Shown: positions 6,293 through 13,544, counted from the stretch's first letter. The stretch is DNA of 15,501 bases from CAZFGK01 sp964518635 (GCA_964518635.1 CAZFGK010000041.1:1-15501), one strand, 5' to 3'. Numbers and translations: made by a program. Notes: generated from the sequence alone by a model not told the origin.

Positions 6293-6898
6293 ATGTCCTC
6301 AGTCCTTGAAGCTCTCATGAGCAAGATCGACACCCCGACTTTGCAGCGTCTCGCCTCACAGGCCGGAATCCATGCCGGAAATGCGCCGGGCGCAGTTCAA
6401 AATTCAGTCGCGACAGTATTGGGTGCTCTTACACGCGGGGCATCAAATCCAAAGACCGCACAAAACTTGCACGGCTTGCTCAACAACGCACCGCAGGAAG
6501 ATGACGGCATTCTCGATGATGTCATGGGCTTTGTAGGCAAGATCGCCGGTGGTCAGCAAGCCAATCCGCTCGCTTCCCTTTTTGGCGGTGGTGCTCAGAA
6601 TGCCATGCAGCAGCAGCTCAGCCAAAACTCTGGAATCAGTGGTGATTCAGCCGGTAAACTGATCTCCATGGTCGCTCCGTTGGTTCTGGGTGCCCTGGGG
6701 CGTGAACAGCGTGGCAAGCAGATGGATCTGGGGATGTTTCAGCAGTTTCTGGGAAGTGAACGTCAGGCGCTGATGGCTGCCGCACCGGCAGTGATGCAGG
6801 GGCTGGGCGGGATGCTTGATCAGGATGGGGATGGAGATTTCGACCTCTCCGATATGGCCAAGCTCGGTTCGAAGTTTTTTGGTGGTTCGAAGGGCTGA
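6293..6898 (+). CDS. DUF937-family protein with C-terminal EF-hand-like loop
   Basis: The 201-residue product resembles DUF937 proteins: Gly/Ala-rich, helical and without enzymatic motifs. I chose the ATG at 6293 because GGAG lies 6 nt upstream (6283-6286); the ATG at 6281 overlaps that site. The N-terminal region (LQRLASQAGIHAG, 18-30, and AVQNSVATVLGALTRGA, 34-50) and the central GKLISMVAPLVLGALGREQR (121-140) are typical of the family. Near the C-terminus DQDGDGDFDLSD (176-187) matches a calcium-binding EF-hand/dockerin loop, with Asp at positions 1, 3, 5, 9 and 12 and Gly at 6. There is no signal peptide or membrane segment. The function of the family is not known. The gene is monocistronic, followed by a terminator; I see no clear promoter of its own in 6181-6280, so readthrough from the upstream unit is possible. 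Confidence 0.85.
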   Translation: MSSVLEALMSKIDTPTLQRLASQAGIHAGNAPGAVQNSVATVLGALTRGASNPKTAQNLHGLLNNAPQEDDGILDDVMGFVGKIAGGQQANPLASLFGGGAQNAMQQQLSQNSGISGDSAGKLISMVAPLVLGALGREQRGKQMDLGMFQQFLGSERQALMAAAPAVMQGLGGMLDQDGDGDFDLSDMAKLGSKFFGGSKG

Positions 6899-6955
6899 GT
6901 AAGCGGAAGGAATCATCGGTAAACCAGTTTATCCGATACTAAGTTGAGTGAGTGC

Positions 6956-6990
6956 AGGCAGGAGAACGAGAGTTCTCCTGCCTCTTGTTT
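6956..6990 (+). terminator. Intrinsic terminator after the DUF937 gene
   Basis: AGGCAGGAGAAC (6956-6967) and GTTCTCCTGCCT (6972-6983) form a perfect 12-bp stem with a GAGA loop, followed by CTTGTTT. The tail runs directly into the -35 box of the tRNA promoter. Confidence 0.85.
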
Positions 6991-7017
6991 GACAATGACC
7001 GAGGGGAGGCGTATGCT
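6989..7017 (+). promoter_or_regulatory. Promoter of tRNA-Thr
   Basis: A perfect TTGACA (6989-6994), a 17-bp spacer and TATGCT (7012-7017) place the predicted start near 7024, about 24 nt before the mature tRNA. The GC-rich bases after the -10 resemble the discriminator of stable-RNA promoters. Confidence 0.8.
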
Positions 7018-7047
7018 CTGCCCTCTGCATTTGAGGTAAAATCTGTC

Positions 7048-7120
7048 GCCGCCGTAGCTCAGCTGGTAGAGCAGCTGATTCGTAATCAGCAGGTCAGCGG
7101 TTCAATCCCGCTCGGCGGCT
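7048..7120 (+). tRNA. tRNA-Thr (anticodon CGT)
   Basis: The cloverleaf is complete: acceptor GCCGCCG (7048-7054) with CGGCGGC (7113-7119) and discriminator T7120; D-arm AGCTCAGCTGGTAGAGCA; anticodon arm GCTGA-TTCGTAA-TCAGC with anticodon CGT; T-arm with GGTTCAATCCC. It reads ACG threonine codons. The 3' CCA is not encoded. No clear terminator follows. Confidence 0.95.
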
Positions 7121-7129
7121 TATCTGAAT

Positions 7130-7414
7130 ATGAAAGAATCAACTCTTCTTACAATTCATGTTGTGATATCAGCTCTTGCCTTGTTTGTCCTCGCGACTCA
7201 TATCTGTTATGAGCCGCCTCCGCTTCCACCCCGTGTGTCTCTCCGACAAGCACATGTCGTTGCATTTAAACATTTGCAAAAAACTGACCAGAAGAACCCG
7301 CACTTCGGATTGAATCCAAGCACCTTAATCCCTTATGGTACTAAGTCTGATGAATACGGAAATTATATGTGTTATTTCCACTATATGGCGCAAAGACTGG
7401 AGTACCTAATTTGA
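7130..7414 (+). CDS. Doubtful small ORF with an N-terminal hydrophobic segment
   Basis: The frame encodes 94 residues starting 10 nt after tRNA-Thr. Residues 5-23 (TLLTIHVVISALALFVLAT) could be a membrane anchor or signal segment; the rest is polar with a PPPLPPR stretch and I do not recognise it. There is no Shine-Dalgarno before the ATG and no separate promoter. It is the only candidate in the 7121-7522 interval, which otherwise holds nothing I can identify apart from a weak hairpin after lexA. It may be a chance frame or a remnant of something once inserted beside the tRNA. Confidence 0.2.
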   Translation: MKESTLLTIHVVISALALFVLATHICYEPPPLPPRVSLRQAHVVAFKHLQKTDQKNPHFGLNPSTLIPYGTKSDEYGNYMCYFHYMAQRLEYLI

Positions 7415-7522
7415 GTGGACACTTTTGGCAACTGTGAGTTATTCGGTGGGGAGCACTATTGAACTGACAACTAGCAAAGATGATTGAAAAGCCAATTTGG
7501 TATTGCCGTAGCGAGCAATCCC

Positions 7523-8134
7523 TTACCCCATTCTCCGAATCAAACCAACGACCTTCCCTGCAATTCGTATATCCGCATTCGCGGGAACTACAATCGGATC
7601 AAATGCAGCGTTTTCAGGCAGAAGTGTGATCTTTCCGCCTTCTTTGACATACCGTTTGACCGTCGCTTCCCCTTCGACAATCGCGACCACAATCTCATGA
7701 TTACGAGCGACATCCTGCTTCTGCACGATGACCGTATCGCCATCCAGGATGCCCGCGTCGATCATCGACTCTCCAACCACTTTCAGCGCAAAACAGTTTG
7801 CCCGAGGGAGTAATTGTTCATCAATGGAAAGCTCGGCATCGGTGTTCTCGATTGCATCGATGGGAAGCCCAGCCGGAACCTGTCCAACCAATGGAACTCG
7901 GCGGGGTCGACCAGCAGAGGTCGATAGTTCCAGACCTCGTGCAAGGGACTTGTTTTTTGACAGGAGACCACGGCGAATCAGGGCATCCAAATGTGATTTT
8001 GCGGCATTCGGAGAGCTGAAATTGAAGTGGGCGGCAATCTCCCGATGCGTAGGGGAACTTCCCCTCTGGGAAATCCGGTCCCGCACAAGATCGAGAATTT
8101 CTCTCTGCCGTTCGGTCAATTCCTGCTCTGACAC
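7523..8134 (-). CDS. lexA: SOS-response repressor LexA
   Basis: LexA represses DNA-damage genes and is inactivated by RecA-stimulated self-cleavage. The 203-residue product has the winged-helix DNA-binding domain at 1-70, with a recognition helix FSSPNAAKSHLDAL close to that of E. coli. The autocleavage site Ala88-Gly89 sits in VGQVPAGLP, and the S24 peptidase dyad is Ser123 (VGESMIDAG) and Lys160 (GEATVKRY), each offset by four from E. coli 84/85, 119 and 156. The start is a GTG at 8134 with AGGTGGAG about 7 nt upstream. The gene has its own promoter overlapping a perfect SOS box, so it is autoregulated. It follows the zinc-ribbon gene in the same direction with a 134-nt gap. Confidence 0.97.
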   Translation of the reverse strand: MSEQELTERQREILDLVRDRISQRGSSPTHREIAAHFNFSSPNAAKSHLDALIRRGLLSKNKSLARGLELSTSAGRPRRVPLVGQVPAGLPIDAIENTDAELSIDEQLLPRANCFALKVVGESMIDAGILDGDTVIVQKQDVARNHEIVVAIVEGEATVKRYVKEGGKITLLPENAAFDPIVVPANADIRIAGKVVGLIRRMG

Positions 8135-8200
8135 TTCAAGACTCCACCTAAAGTTTTATTCCAAGTTCCAATTGCTGGCATCAAATGCATACCCCAGACT

Positions 8201-8230
8201 ACTGTACATTTATACAGGAGACAATCACAA
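8201..8230 (-). promoter_or_regulatory. lexA promoter
   Basis: Read leftward, TTGTGA (8230-8225) and TACAGT (8206-8201) are 18 bp apart, giving a leader of about 60 nt. An alternative pair is TTCAAT (8236-8231) with TATAAA (8214-8209), 16 bp apart. In both cases the SOS box covers the -10 region. Confidence 0.5.
8202..8217. promoter_or_regulatory. LexA operator (SOS box)
   Basis: CTGTACATTTATACAG is a 16-bp CTGT-N8-ACAG box of the E. coli type with an AT-rich core. It overlaps the lexA promoter 68 bp before the start codon, as expected for autoregulation. Confidence 0.9.
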
Positions 8231-8268
8231 ATTGAATTCTTGAAGGAATTTTGAGTTCGGACTCACAA

Positions 8269-9669
8269 CTATGCAAGTGACTGGGCCGGAAAGGTAACCG
8301 CAGATATCACTGCGTCGGTGTATTCGTACCCTTGTTTTCGAAACGGGACATAAATGAGTGACCAGTCGGAAGTATCATCTTCTCTTTGCGGTGATTGGAT
8401 GGAATTCGTCGAGAAGTACTCCAGAGATGCTTTTCGTTCGAGAGTGCTTCTCCCCTCCATCGCTGCTCGAAATGCAGGACAGGCAGCCAAAGGAAGATCT
8501 GCCGCAAACATTTGTGTCACGCCATCAAGTGACTCGATCGTACATGTGTCACTGACAATTTTCCGCATTTGACGAGCTACCCGATAGGCGACTTCAAAGT
8601 TGCGGAAGGAATATGCCGGGACAACGACTCTCCCCACCATCTCATCCGATTGCCAGAATGGGAACCAGATGAGACTGGTTGACTCGGACACGATTGCTTT
8701 CACAGCTCGAATCTTTGTGGCTCCAGAATTCACAAGAGTGAAATTACCACAATTGTCGCATCGGTAGACAAGTGAACGACAATCTGAGAGATCAGCTGAG
8801 CAGCGGCTGCAGCGATGCGCGATCATCCGGAGCTCTTTTGCAAACACCACAGGATTACCTGCGGATATCTCGGTACGATCTTCAGTCGAGGTACTATGCA
8901 ATTCACCTGTGGACGCATCTATTGAGATGCACAGATTCGGATGACTTTCATCACGCCAACTATAAAACGGAACAAAGAGCAAGGAACTCTCATGGATGAA
9001 CAACTGCGTCGGATTTCTGGCAGACCCGCCTTCGAATAGCTCTCCGTTGCGCGAGATTCTCTGACGACACACTTCCATCGCTGCTTCACGATTGCCACGC
9101 GGAGTGGCAATCTGCCAATTCGAATCCCCCCCCATCTTCATGAGAGGAAATCGCCTGACAATCTGTTGCCCGAGTGAGAGACTCGTCGGATAAGCAGCGG
9201 ATTCATCCAACGCAATGCAGGACTCTGTGGTAAGAATGAGAGAGACGTTTGAAACAATACGTTCACGCTCCTGCAAAGAGGAAAGGGATTCGCCGGATTC
9301 GTAGTTTGATTCTGATACCGGCTCGATAGTTTCGCGACTAACCCGTCGTCTCAGGAGTTGCCCTTGAAACTGCCAATAGGGGATAAGCCAGCACTCCGGA
9401 TCTGAAATCGACTCGCGATCGAGTTCTCCTCGCGATCGAAGGAGACGCTCGATTTTTGCGCGCGCCTCATGAAGTGGAATTCGATCTCGAAGAAAATAGG
9501 CAGGAAGATCGGGCCGATTTTCGACTCGCAACAGTGATGCACAGTGCGAGCATCGAGTAATATCGTATTCGTCCCGAAGCTCGATATCGGCGCCACAGCC
9601 GGGGCAGCGATTGACAATAACAGACTGACCCGTTCGAGTGCTCTTAGCTGTTGTCTTGACCTGGCTCAT
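8269..9669 (-). CDS. Zinc-ribbon protein with recurring aromatic-Pro motif, partner of the SPFH protein
   Basis: The 466-residue product is not assigned to a named family. Two TFIIB/rubredoxin-like zinc ribbons are visible: Cys22/25/40/43 (CPGCG and CSHC) and Cys287/290/304/307 (CSRC and CDNC). A hydrophobic-Pro-aromatic motif recurs four times: LIPYWQFQG (95-103), LLFVPFYSW (230-238), LIWFPFWQS (333-341) and LIYVPFRKQ (438-446), suggesting repeated domains. There is no membrane segment or signal peptide, so it is probably cytoplasmic or peripheral. The ATG at 9669 overlaps the end of the SPFH gene by 26 nt, so the two are translationally coupled; an in-frame GTG four codons upstream is an alternative. 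By analogy with the Bacillus ydjG-ydjI neighbourhood it may help recruit the SPFH protein to the membrane; this is inference. Confidence 0.75.
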   Translation of the reverse strand: MSQVKTTAKSTRTGQSVIVNRCPGCGADIELRDEYDITRCSHCASLLRVENRPDLPAYFLRDRIPLHEARAKIERLLRSRGELDRESISDPECWLIPYWQFQGQLLRRRVSRETIEPVSESNYESGESLSSLQERERIVSNVSLILTTESCIALDESAAYPTSLSLGQQIVRRFPLMKMGGDSNWQIATPRGNREAAMEVCRQRISRNGELFEGGSARNPTQLFIHESSLLFVPFYSWRDESHPNLCISIDASTGELHSTSTEDRTEISAGNPVVFAKELRMIAHRCSRCSADLSDCRSLVYRCDNCGNFTLVNSGATKIRAVKAIVSESTSLIWFPFWQSDEMVGRVVVPAYSFRNFEVAYRVARQMRKIVSDTCTIESLDGVTQMFAADLPLAACPAFRAAMEGRSTLERKASLEYFSTNSIQSPQREDDTSDWSLIYVPFRKQGYEYTDAVISAVTFPAQSLA

Positions 9670-10675
9670 TCGCAGTTCCACAGTTTGAGCAGAATTTCGC
9701 ATTTGGCGCAAGCGGTGACAGACACTTGCCGCACGCGCTCATAATCAGACTCTTACCACAGTGCGGACAGAATCGGGCGTCCTGCTGCATGAATTGACCG
9801 CTGCAGTTAGCGCATACGCTTACTCGATGTGCGGACTGCGTTCCCTGTCCGGGAAGTACGCCTGCACCGATCATTCCGACTCCTGCACCCATTCCCGCAG
9901 CGAGCCCGGCTCCGCCAGCAAAGGCACTGTTCGAACCAAGACCCCGCGCCATTTCGTACTGCATGTACTTGTTGAGATCACCTGCAGCTTCCATGCTGGT
10001 GCGACGATCAATTGCGTCAGCAACCTGATCGGACGGAGTTATTGCGGAAATGAAGAAATCTTTCAACTCCAGTCCGTACTGAGCAAAATCATTCCGAAGT
10101 CCGAGAGTTAACGCCTGCCCGATCTCCTGATACTGTCCGGGCAGCTCGGTAAGGGTGATCTGTTGCTCTCCCAGAAAATCATTCAGCCGTGAAACGCTCA
10201 CGTCACGAAGAAAGTCGGTAATATCAGCAGACGTGAATCTCCCCATCCTCCCGACGAGTGTATTGAGCATCAAGACTGGATCGACAATTTTCAGCGTATA
10301 TGTTCCATACCCCTTGAGCCGAATGATCCCGAGCTTTTTGTCATTGAATACCACTGGTTCACGGGTCCCCCATCTAAGATTCGTAAAGGTCTTGAGGTTG
10401 AAAAAATAGACTTCACAGCGAAAAGGGGAGGTGAATCCCCAGGGGAGAGAAAGTATCTGCGTCAGGATCGGGATATTCTTGCTGGTGAGGGTATAGCGAC
10501 CGGGCGAGAATTTATCGGCGACTTTGCCGCTCTTGAAAAAGACCGCTTCCTGAGAGTCGCGAACAATCAACTGCGCTCCCGCTTTGATATCGGCAGAGCC
10601 AACCGGGGGGAGACGAAAGATCATCTCCTGATTTGTCGGATCCATCCATTCGAGAACTTCGAGTAGTATCGACAT
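9644..10675 (-). CDS. SPFH-domain protein with C-terminal double zinc ribbon (YdjI-like)
   Basis: The 343-residue product belongs to the SPFH/virion-core-like group that includes Bacillus YdjI. The SPFH (band 7-like) region spans about 28-215 (AGAQLIVRDSQEAVFFKSGK; IIRLKGYGTYTLKIVDP). A short helical piece follows (AADLNKYMQYE-like, 220-245), then a Gly/Ala-rich stretch (250-276), and a double zinc ribbon with Cys288/291/303/306 and Cys315/318/329/332. There is no N-terminal membrane segment, unlike flotillin or HflK, so membrane contact would be peripheral. The ATG at 10675 has an ideal AGGAGG 7 nt upstream (10683-10688); a longer frame to 10837 overlaps hppA and is unsupported. It is the first gene of a two-gene operon. 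In Bacillus the relatives act with PspA in envelope stress; no pspA is present here. Confidence 0.88.
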   Translation of the reverse strand: MSILLEVLEWMDPTNQEMIFRLPPVGSADIKAGAQLIVRDSQEAVFFKSGKVADKFSPGRYTLTSKNIPILTQILSLPWGFTSPFRCEVYFFNLKTFTNLRWGTREPVVFNDKKLGIIRLKGYGTYTLKIVDPVLMLNTLVGRMGRFTSADITDFLRDVSVSRLNDFLGEQQITLTELPGQYQEIGQALTLGLRNDFAQYGLELKDFFISAITPSDQVADAIDRRTSMEAAGDLNKYMQYEMARGLGSNSAFAGGAGLAAGMGAGVGMIGAGVLPGQGTQSAHRVSVCANCSGQFMQQDARFCPHCGKSLIMSACGKCLSPLAPNAKFCSNCGTANEPGQDNS

Positions 10676-10756
10676 GCAAAAACCTCCTGATCGTGAATTG
10701 GGAGAATTCAAAGAATTCTTCCAGAGTATCGACAGATCATCAGAAGGACTTTCTGG

Positions 10757-10793
10757 CATAAAGAAGTGGCCGCCGGAAATTTCCGACGGCCAC
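10757..10793 (-). terminator. Intrinsic terminator after hppA
   Basis: Read leftward, GTGGCCG-T-CGGAA (from 10793) pairs with TTCCG-G-CGGCCAC (to 10766) around a short AT loop. The one irregular position is a U-G wobble in leftward RNA but a C-A mismatch in rightward RNA, so the hairpin is suited to hppA transcripts. TTCTTTATG follows. It separates hppA from the SPFH operon 25 nt after the stop codon. Confidence 0.75.
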
Positions 10794-10817
10794 TGCAATT
10801 CAAATCGTGACTGTTCG

Positions 10818-13085
10818 TTAAATGAACAGCGGTGCAAGCACCAAAGTTATCGTCGACAGGAGCTTGATCAGCACGTGCAAGGACGGTCCGGCGGTATCCT
10901 TGAACGGATCGCCCACGGTGTCACCTACCACTGCTGCGCCATGAACCGGATTCTTCACACGTTCTCCCTTGGAGTCGGTGATATACTTTCCGCCATGAGC
11001 ACCCGTTTCGATGTACTTCTTCGCATTATCCCATGCACCACCTGCGTTGTTCAGGAAGAGAGCCATGAGAATACCGCCGATGGTACCGACCATCAGGAAG
11101 GCCGCGACTGATTCTGCAGCTATATATTTATCATCTGGAGTGATGAATAGCTTGAAGATTAAGCCAACCGCGACTGGTGAGAGTACTACTAGCAAGCCCG
11201 GAAGGACCATTTCGCGAAGGGCGGCTTTGGTGACAATGTCAACGCATGCGCCATAGTCCGGCTTAAACGATTCCGGAAAGACAATCATGTCGTTCTTACG
11301 TTCGAGCTTGGCGTACTGACGGCGCACTTCTTCAATGATTGACTGCGCCGCACGTCCTACTGCGCGAATACAAAGTGACGAGAAGAGGAAGACGAGCATG
11401 CAACCGAGAAGTGCACCGACAAATACTACCGGCTTGCTCAAATTGACACTGAATTCAATGACCTTCCCTGCTGCATCCATCTTCCCATAGTCTCCTGCGT
11501 AATGCAGAATTTCATCCATGTAGGCCTGGAAAAGCAGGAAGGCGGCAAGACCAGCGGAGCCGACTGCATACCCTTTGGTCAATGCCTTGGTCGTGTTACC
11601 GACGGAATCAAGACGATCGGTACGTTCGCGAATATGTTCCGGTTGACGGGACATCTCGACAATACCACCGGCATTGTCGGTGATCGGACCGAAGGTATCC
11701 ATCGCAAGAATGTAGGCAGCAGTCGCAAGCATACCCATGGTTGCAACGGCAGTACCAAAGAGACCGCCTGAGAATGGTTGCCCGGGGAAGGCACTCTTTC
11801 CAAGATAGTAGGAGATGAGCAAAGCAGATCCGGTCACAATCACCGGAAGAGCAGTACTTTCAAATCCAACGGCAACACCAGAGATGATATTGGTTGCCGG
11901 ACCTGTCTTTGAGGCGTCAGCAATCTCTTTCACAGGGCGATACTTGTATTCAGTGTAGTACTGAGTGATAAACACGAAGAGAATCGAAGTCACGACTCCG
12001 ACTATTCCACAGATGAAGAAATGCCACCAGGCATTTGGTGCCTGCGGTGTATTCAGCAACCAGTAGGCGGTAGCGCCGAAGCCGATCATGGCAAGAGCCG
12101 CGGAGACAAAATAGCCACGATTGAGTGCATCCATTGGGTCTTCCTGCTCATTCTTGAGCTTGACCGACATGATACCAATAATCGAAGCAAGAATACCAAA
12201 GGCACGAGCGACCAGCGGGAACATCATCACGCCGATGATGCCATTGGTGAAGTTCACACCGTTTTGTGCGGCAACATGGGCAAGTGTCGCACCGAGAATC
12301 ATCGCGCCGATATTTTCAGCGGCGGTTGATTCGAAGAGGTCGGCACCACGACCGGCGCAGTCACCTACGTTATCACCGACAAGATCGGCGATGACCGCCG
12401 GATTGCGTGGATCATCTTCCGGAATACCGGCTTCAACTTTACCAACTAAGTCAGCACCGACGTCGGCTGCTTTGGTATAAATACCACCGCCGACCTGAGC
12501 GAACAGGGCAACGAATGATGCACCGAAGCCGTATCCGACAATCAGAAGCGGAATCTTGGTTGCATCGATATCGGTCGTGAACTGGACAAGAGCGTAGAGT
12601 CCGGCAACACCCAGCAGTGACATCGCCACCACCAGAAGACCGGAGACTGCGCCCCCACGAAGAGCAACCTGAAGGGCGTCATTGAGTGAATTCAATGCAG
12701 CCGAGGCAGTACGTATATTTGTTCTGATTGAGACCCACATCCCGACATAACCGGCGATGAGGGAGCAGATTGCTCCGAGGACAAATGATATCACCGTCCA
12801 GGTGGCTAGTGCCATCGCCGAATCGACCGGATCAAACTCTTTGTGTCCGCGCATGAGACCATAGCCAATAAAGAGCGCGGCGGCGACAAGAAGGGAGAGC
12901 ATCGCAATTGTGCGATTCTGGCGGCGGAGGAATGCCTCTGCCCCGTCCTTGATCGCGTTCGAGATTGCCTGCATCGCAGGGGTGCCTGTTCCACGCTTCA
13001 GCACCCAGGTCGACAGCCACCATGCAAAAATCAGCCCGAGAAGACTGATTCCGATAATGAGAATTAACAGATTACTTTCGGTCAC
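10818..13085 (-). CDS. hppA: Membrane-bound proton-translocating pyrophosphatase, K+-independent type
   Basis: This membrane pump couples PPi hydrolysis to proton export. The 755-residue product has the family's many (about 16) membrane helices. Catalytic and metal-binding segments are intact: KAADVGADLVGKVEAGIPED (205-224) with DDPRNPAVIADLVGDNVGD following (224-242), DTFGPITDNAGG (463-474) and, near the C-terminus, VVGDTVGDPFKDTAGPS. Residues Lys500 and Thr503 in GNTTKALTKG are those of K+-independent H+-pumping enzymes; K+-dependent members have Ala at the first position. The start is a GTG at 13085 with AAGGAG 6-7 nt upstream; two closer ATGs (ATGATGTGA) are out of frame and terminate at once. 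It lies 158 nt downstream of tRNA-Tyr on the same strand and ends at its own terminator. Together with the PPi-type phosphofructokinase it indicates PPi-based energy use. Confidence 0.96.
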   Translation of the reverse strand: MTESNLLILIIGISLLGLIFAWWLSTWVLKRGTGTPAMQAISNAIKDGAEAFLRRQNRTIAMLSLLVAAALFIGYGLMRGHKEFDPVDSAMALATWTVISFVLGAICSLIAGYVGMWVSIRTNIRTASAALNSLNDALQVALRGGAVSGLLVVAMSLLGVAGLYALVQFTTDIDATKIPLLIVGYGFGASFVALFAQVGGGIYTKAADVGADLVGKVEAGIPEDDPRNPAVIADLVGDNVGDCAGRGADLFESTAAENIGAMILGATLAHVAAQNGVNFTNGIIGVMMFPLVARAFGILASIIGIMSVKLKNEQEDPMDALNRGYFVSAALAMIGFGATAYWLLNTPQAPNAWWHFFICGIVGVVTSILFVFITQYYTEYKYRPVKEIADASKTGPATNIISGVAVGFESTALPVIVTGSALLISYYLGKSAFPGQPFSGGLFGTAVATMGMLATAAYILAMDTFGPITDNAGGIVEMSRQPEHIRERTDRLDSVGNTTKALTKGYAVGSAGLAAFLLFQAYMDEILHYAGDYGKMDAAGKVIEFSVNLSKPVVFVGALLGCMLVFLFSSLCIRAVGRAAQSIIEEVRRQYAKLERKNDMIVFPESFKPDYGACVDIVTKAALREMVLPGLLVVLSPVAVGLIFKLFITPDDKYIAAESVAAFLMVGTIGGILMALFLNNAGGAWDNAKKYIETGAHGGKYITDSKGERVKNPVHGAAVVGDTVGDPFKDTAGPSLHVLIKLLSTITLVLAPLFI

Positions 13086-13243
13086 ATCATACTCCTTTCA
13101 ACCACATAGTCCGAACCAGCGTGTCGACTGGCACAGACCATCCTCTATGTTTCAGCTTACTTCTTTCAATTCGAGAGCAAAACAAATCCAAGTCTCACTT
13201 TTCGAATGCCACGAAGACACGATAAAGTGGACTTGAAAAGCAA

Positions 13244-13325
13244 TGGTGGGGGAAGGATTCGAACCTTCGAAGGCGAAGCCGGCAGATTTACAGTCTGCTC
13301 CATTTGACCGCTCTGGAACCCCACC
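13244..13325 (-). tRNA. tRNA-Tyr (anticodon GTA)
   Basis: Read leftward from 13325, the acceptor GGTGGGG pairs with CCCCACC at the 3' end (13245-13251), with discriminator A at 13244. The D-arm has CCA/TGG, the anticodon arm is GCAGA-CTGTAAA-TCTGC with anticodon GTA, and there is a long class II variable arm (CGGCTTCGCCTTCG region). The T-loop is GTTCGAATCC. CCA is not encoded. The hppA gene follows on the same strand. Confidence 0.95.
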
Positions 13326-13350
13326 GGTCTTTCCGGCGCCTGACGCACAT

Positions 13351-13379
13351 CTTATCGCATTAAGTAGGCACGTTGTCGG
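13351..13379 (-). promoter_or_regulatory. Candidate promoter of tRNA-Tyr
   Basis: Read leftward, CCGACA (13379-13374) and GATAAG (13356-13351) are 17 bp apart, about 20-25 bp ahead of the tRNA 5' end. Each box has four of six consensus bases. The -35 lies inside the palindrome at 13371-13385. Confidence 0.4.
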
Positions 13380-13385
13380 ACAACG
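13371..13385. repeat. Perfect 15-bp palindrome at the tRNA-Tyr promoter
   Basis: CGTTGTC-G-GACAACG is symmetric around one base and overlaps the putative -35 of tRNA-Tyr. It looks like an operator for a dimeric regulator, though a chance hairpin is possible. The rest of the 13386-13544 gap holds an irregular hairpin at 13402-13425 (CTCG-GGC/GCC-CGAG) and no gene. Confidence 0.5.
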
Positions 13386-13470
13386 AGTTGAAAGGATTCT
13401 CCTCGAGGCGTGAACATGCCGCGAGAGGCGGCCAAGGGCGGTGAATATAGGCGGGGAGTTGAAAAAGGCA

Positions 13471-13485
13471 ACGGAAAATGTCCGT
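13471..13485 (-). terminator. Weak hairpin, possible terminator after the glycosyltransferase
   Basis: ACGGA (13471-13475) and TCCGT (13481-13485) form a 5-bp stem with a 5-nt loop. Leftward it is followed by TGCCTTTTTC. It is short, so the call is weak, but nothing better lies between the glycosyltransferase stop and tRNA-Tyr. Confidence 0.3.
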
Positions 13486-13544
13486 CTTCTATTTAAGCTA
13501 ACTATGGAGCGGGTGTGAACTTAGACGGGATACTCAGAGAAAAA

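Noticed and set aside
10704..10718. GAATTC-AAA-GAATTC repeat before the SPFH gene
   Set aside because: Two short palindromes in an AT-rich leader; no aligned promoter or further copies, so probably chance.
10676..10837. N-terminal extension of the SPFH protein to 10837
   Set aside because: It would read through the hppA terminator and overlap hppA, and the ATG at 10675 has an ideal AGGAGG.
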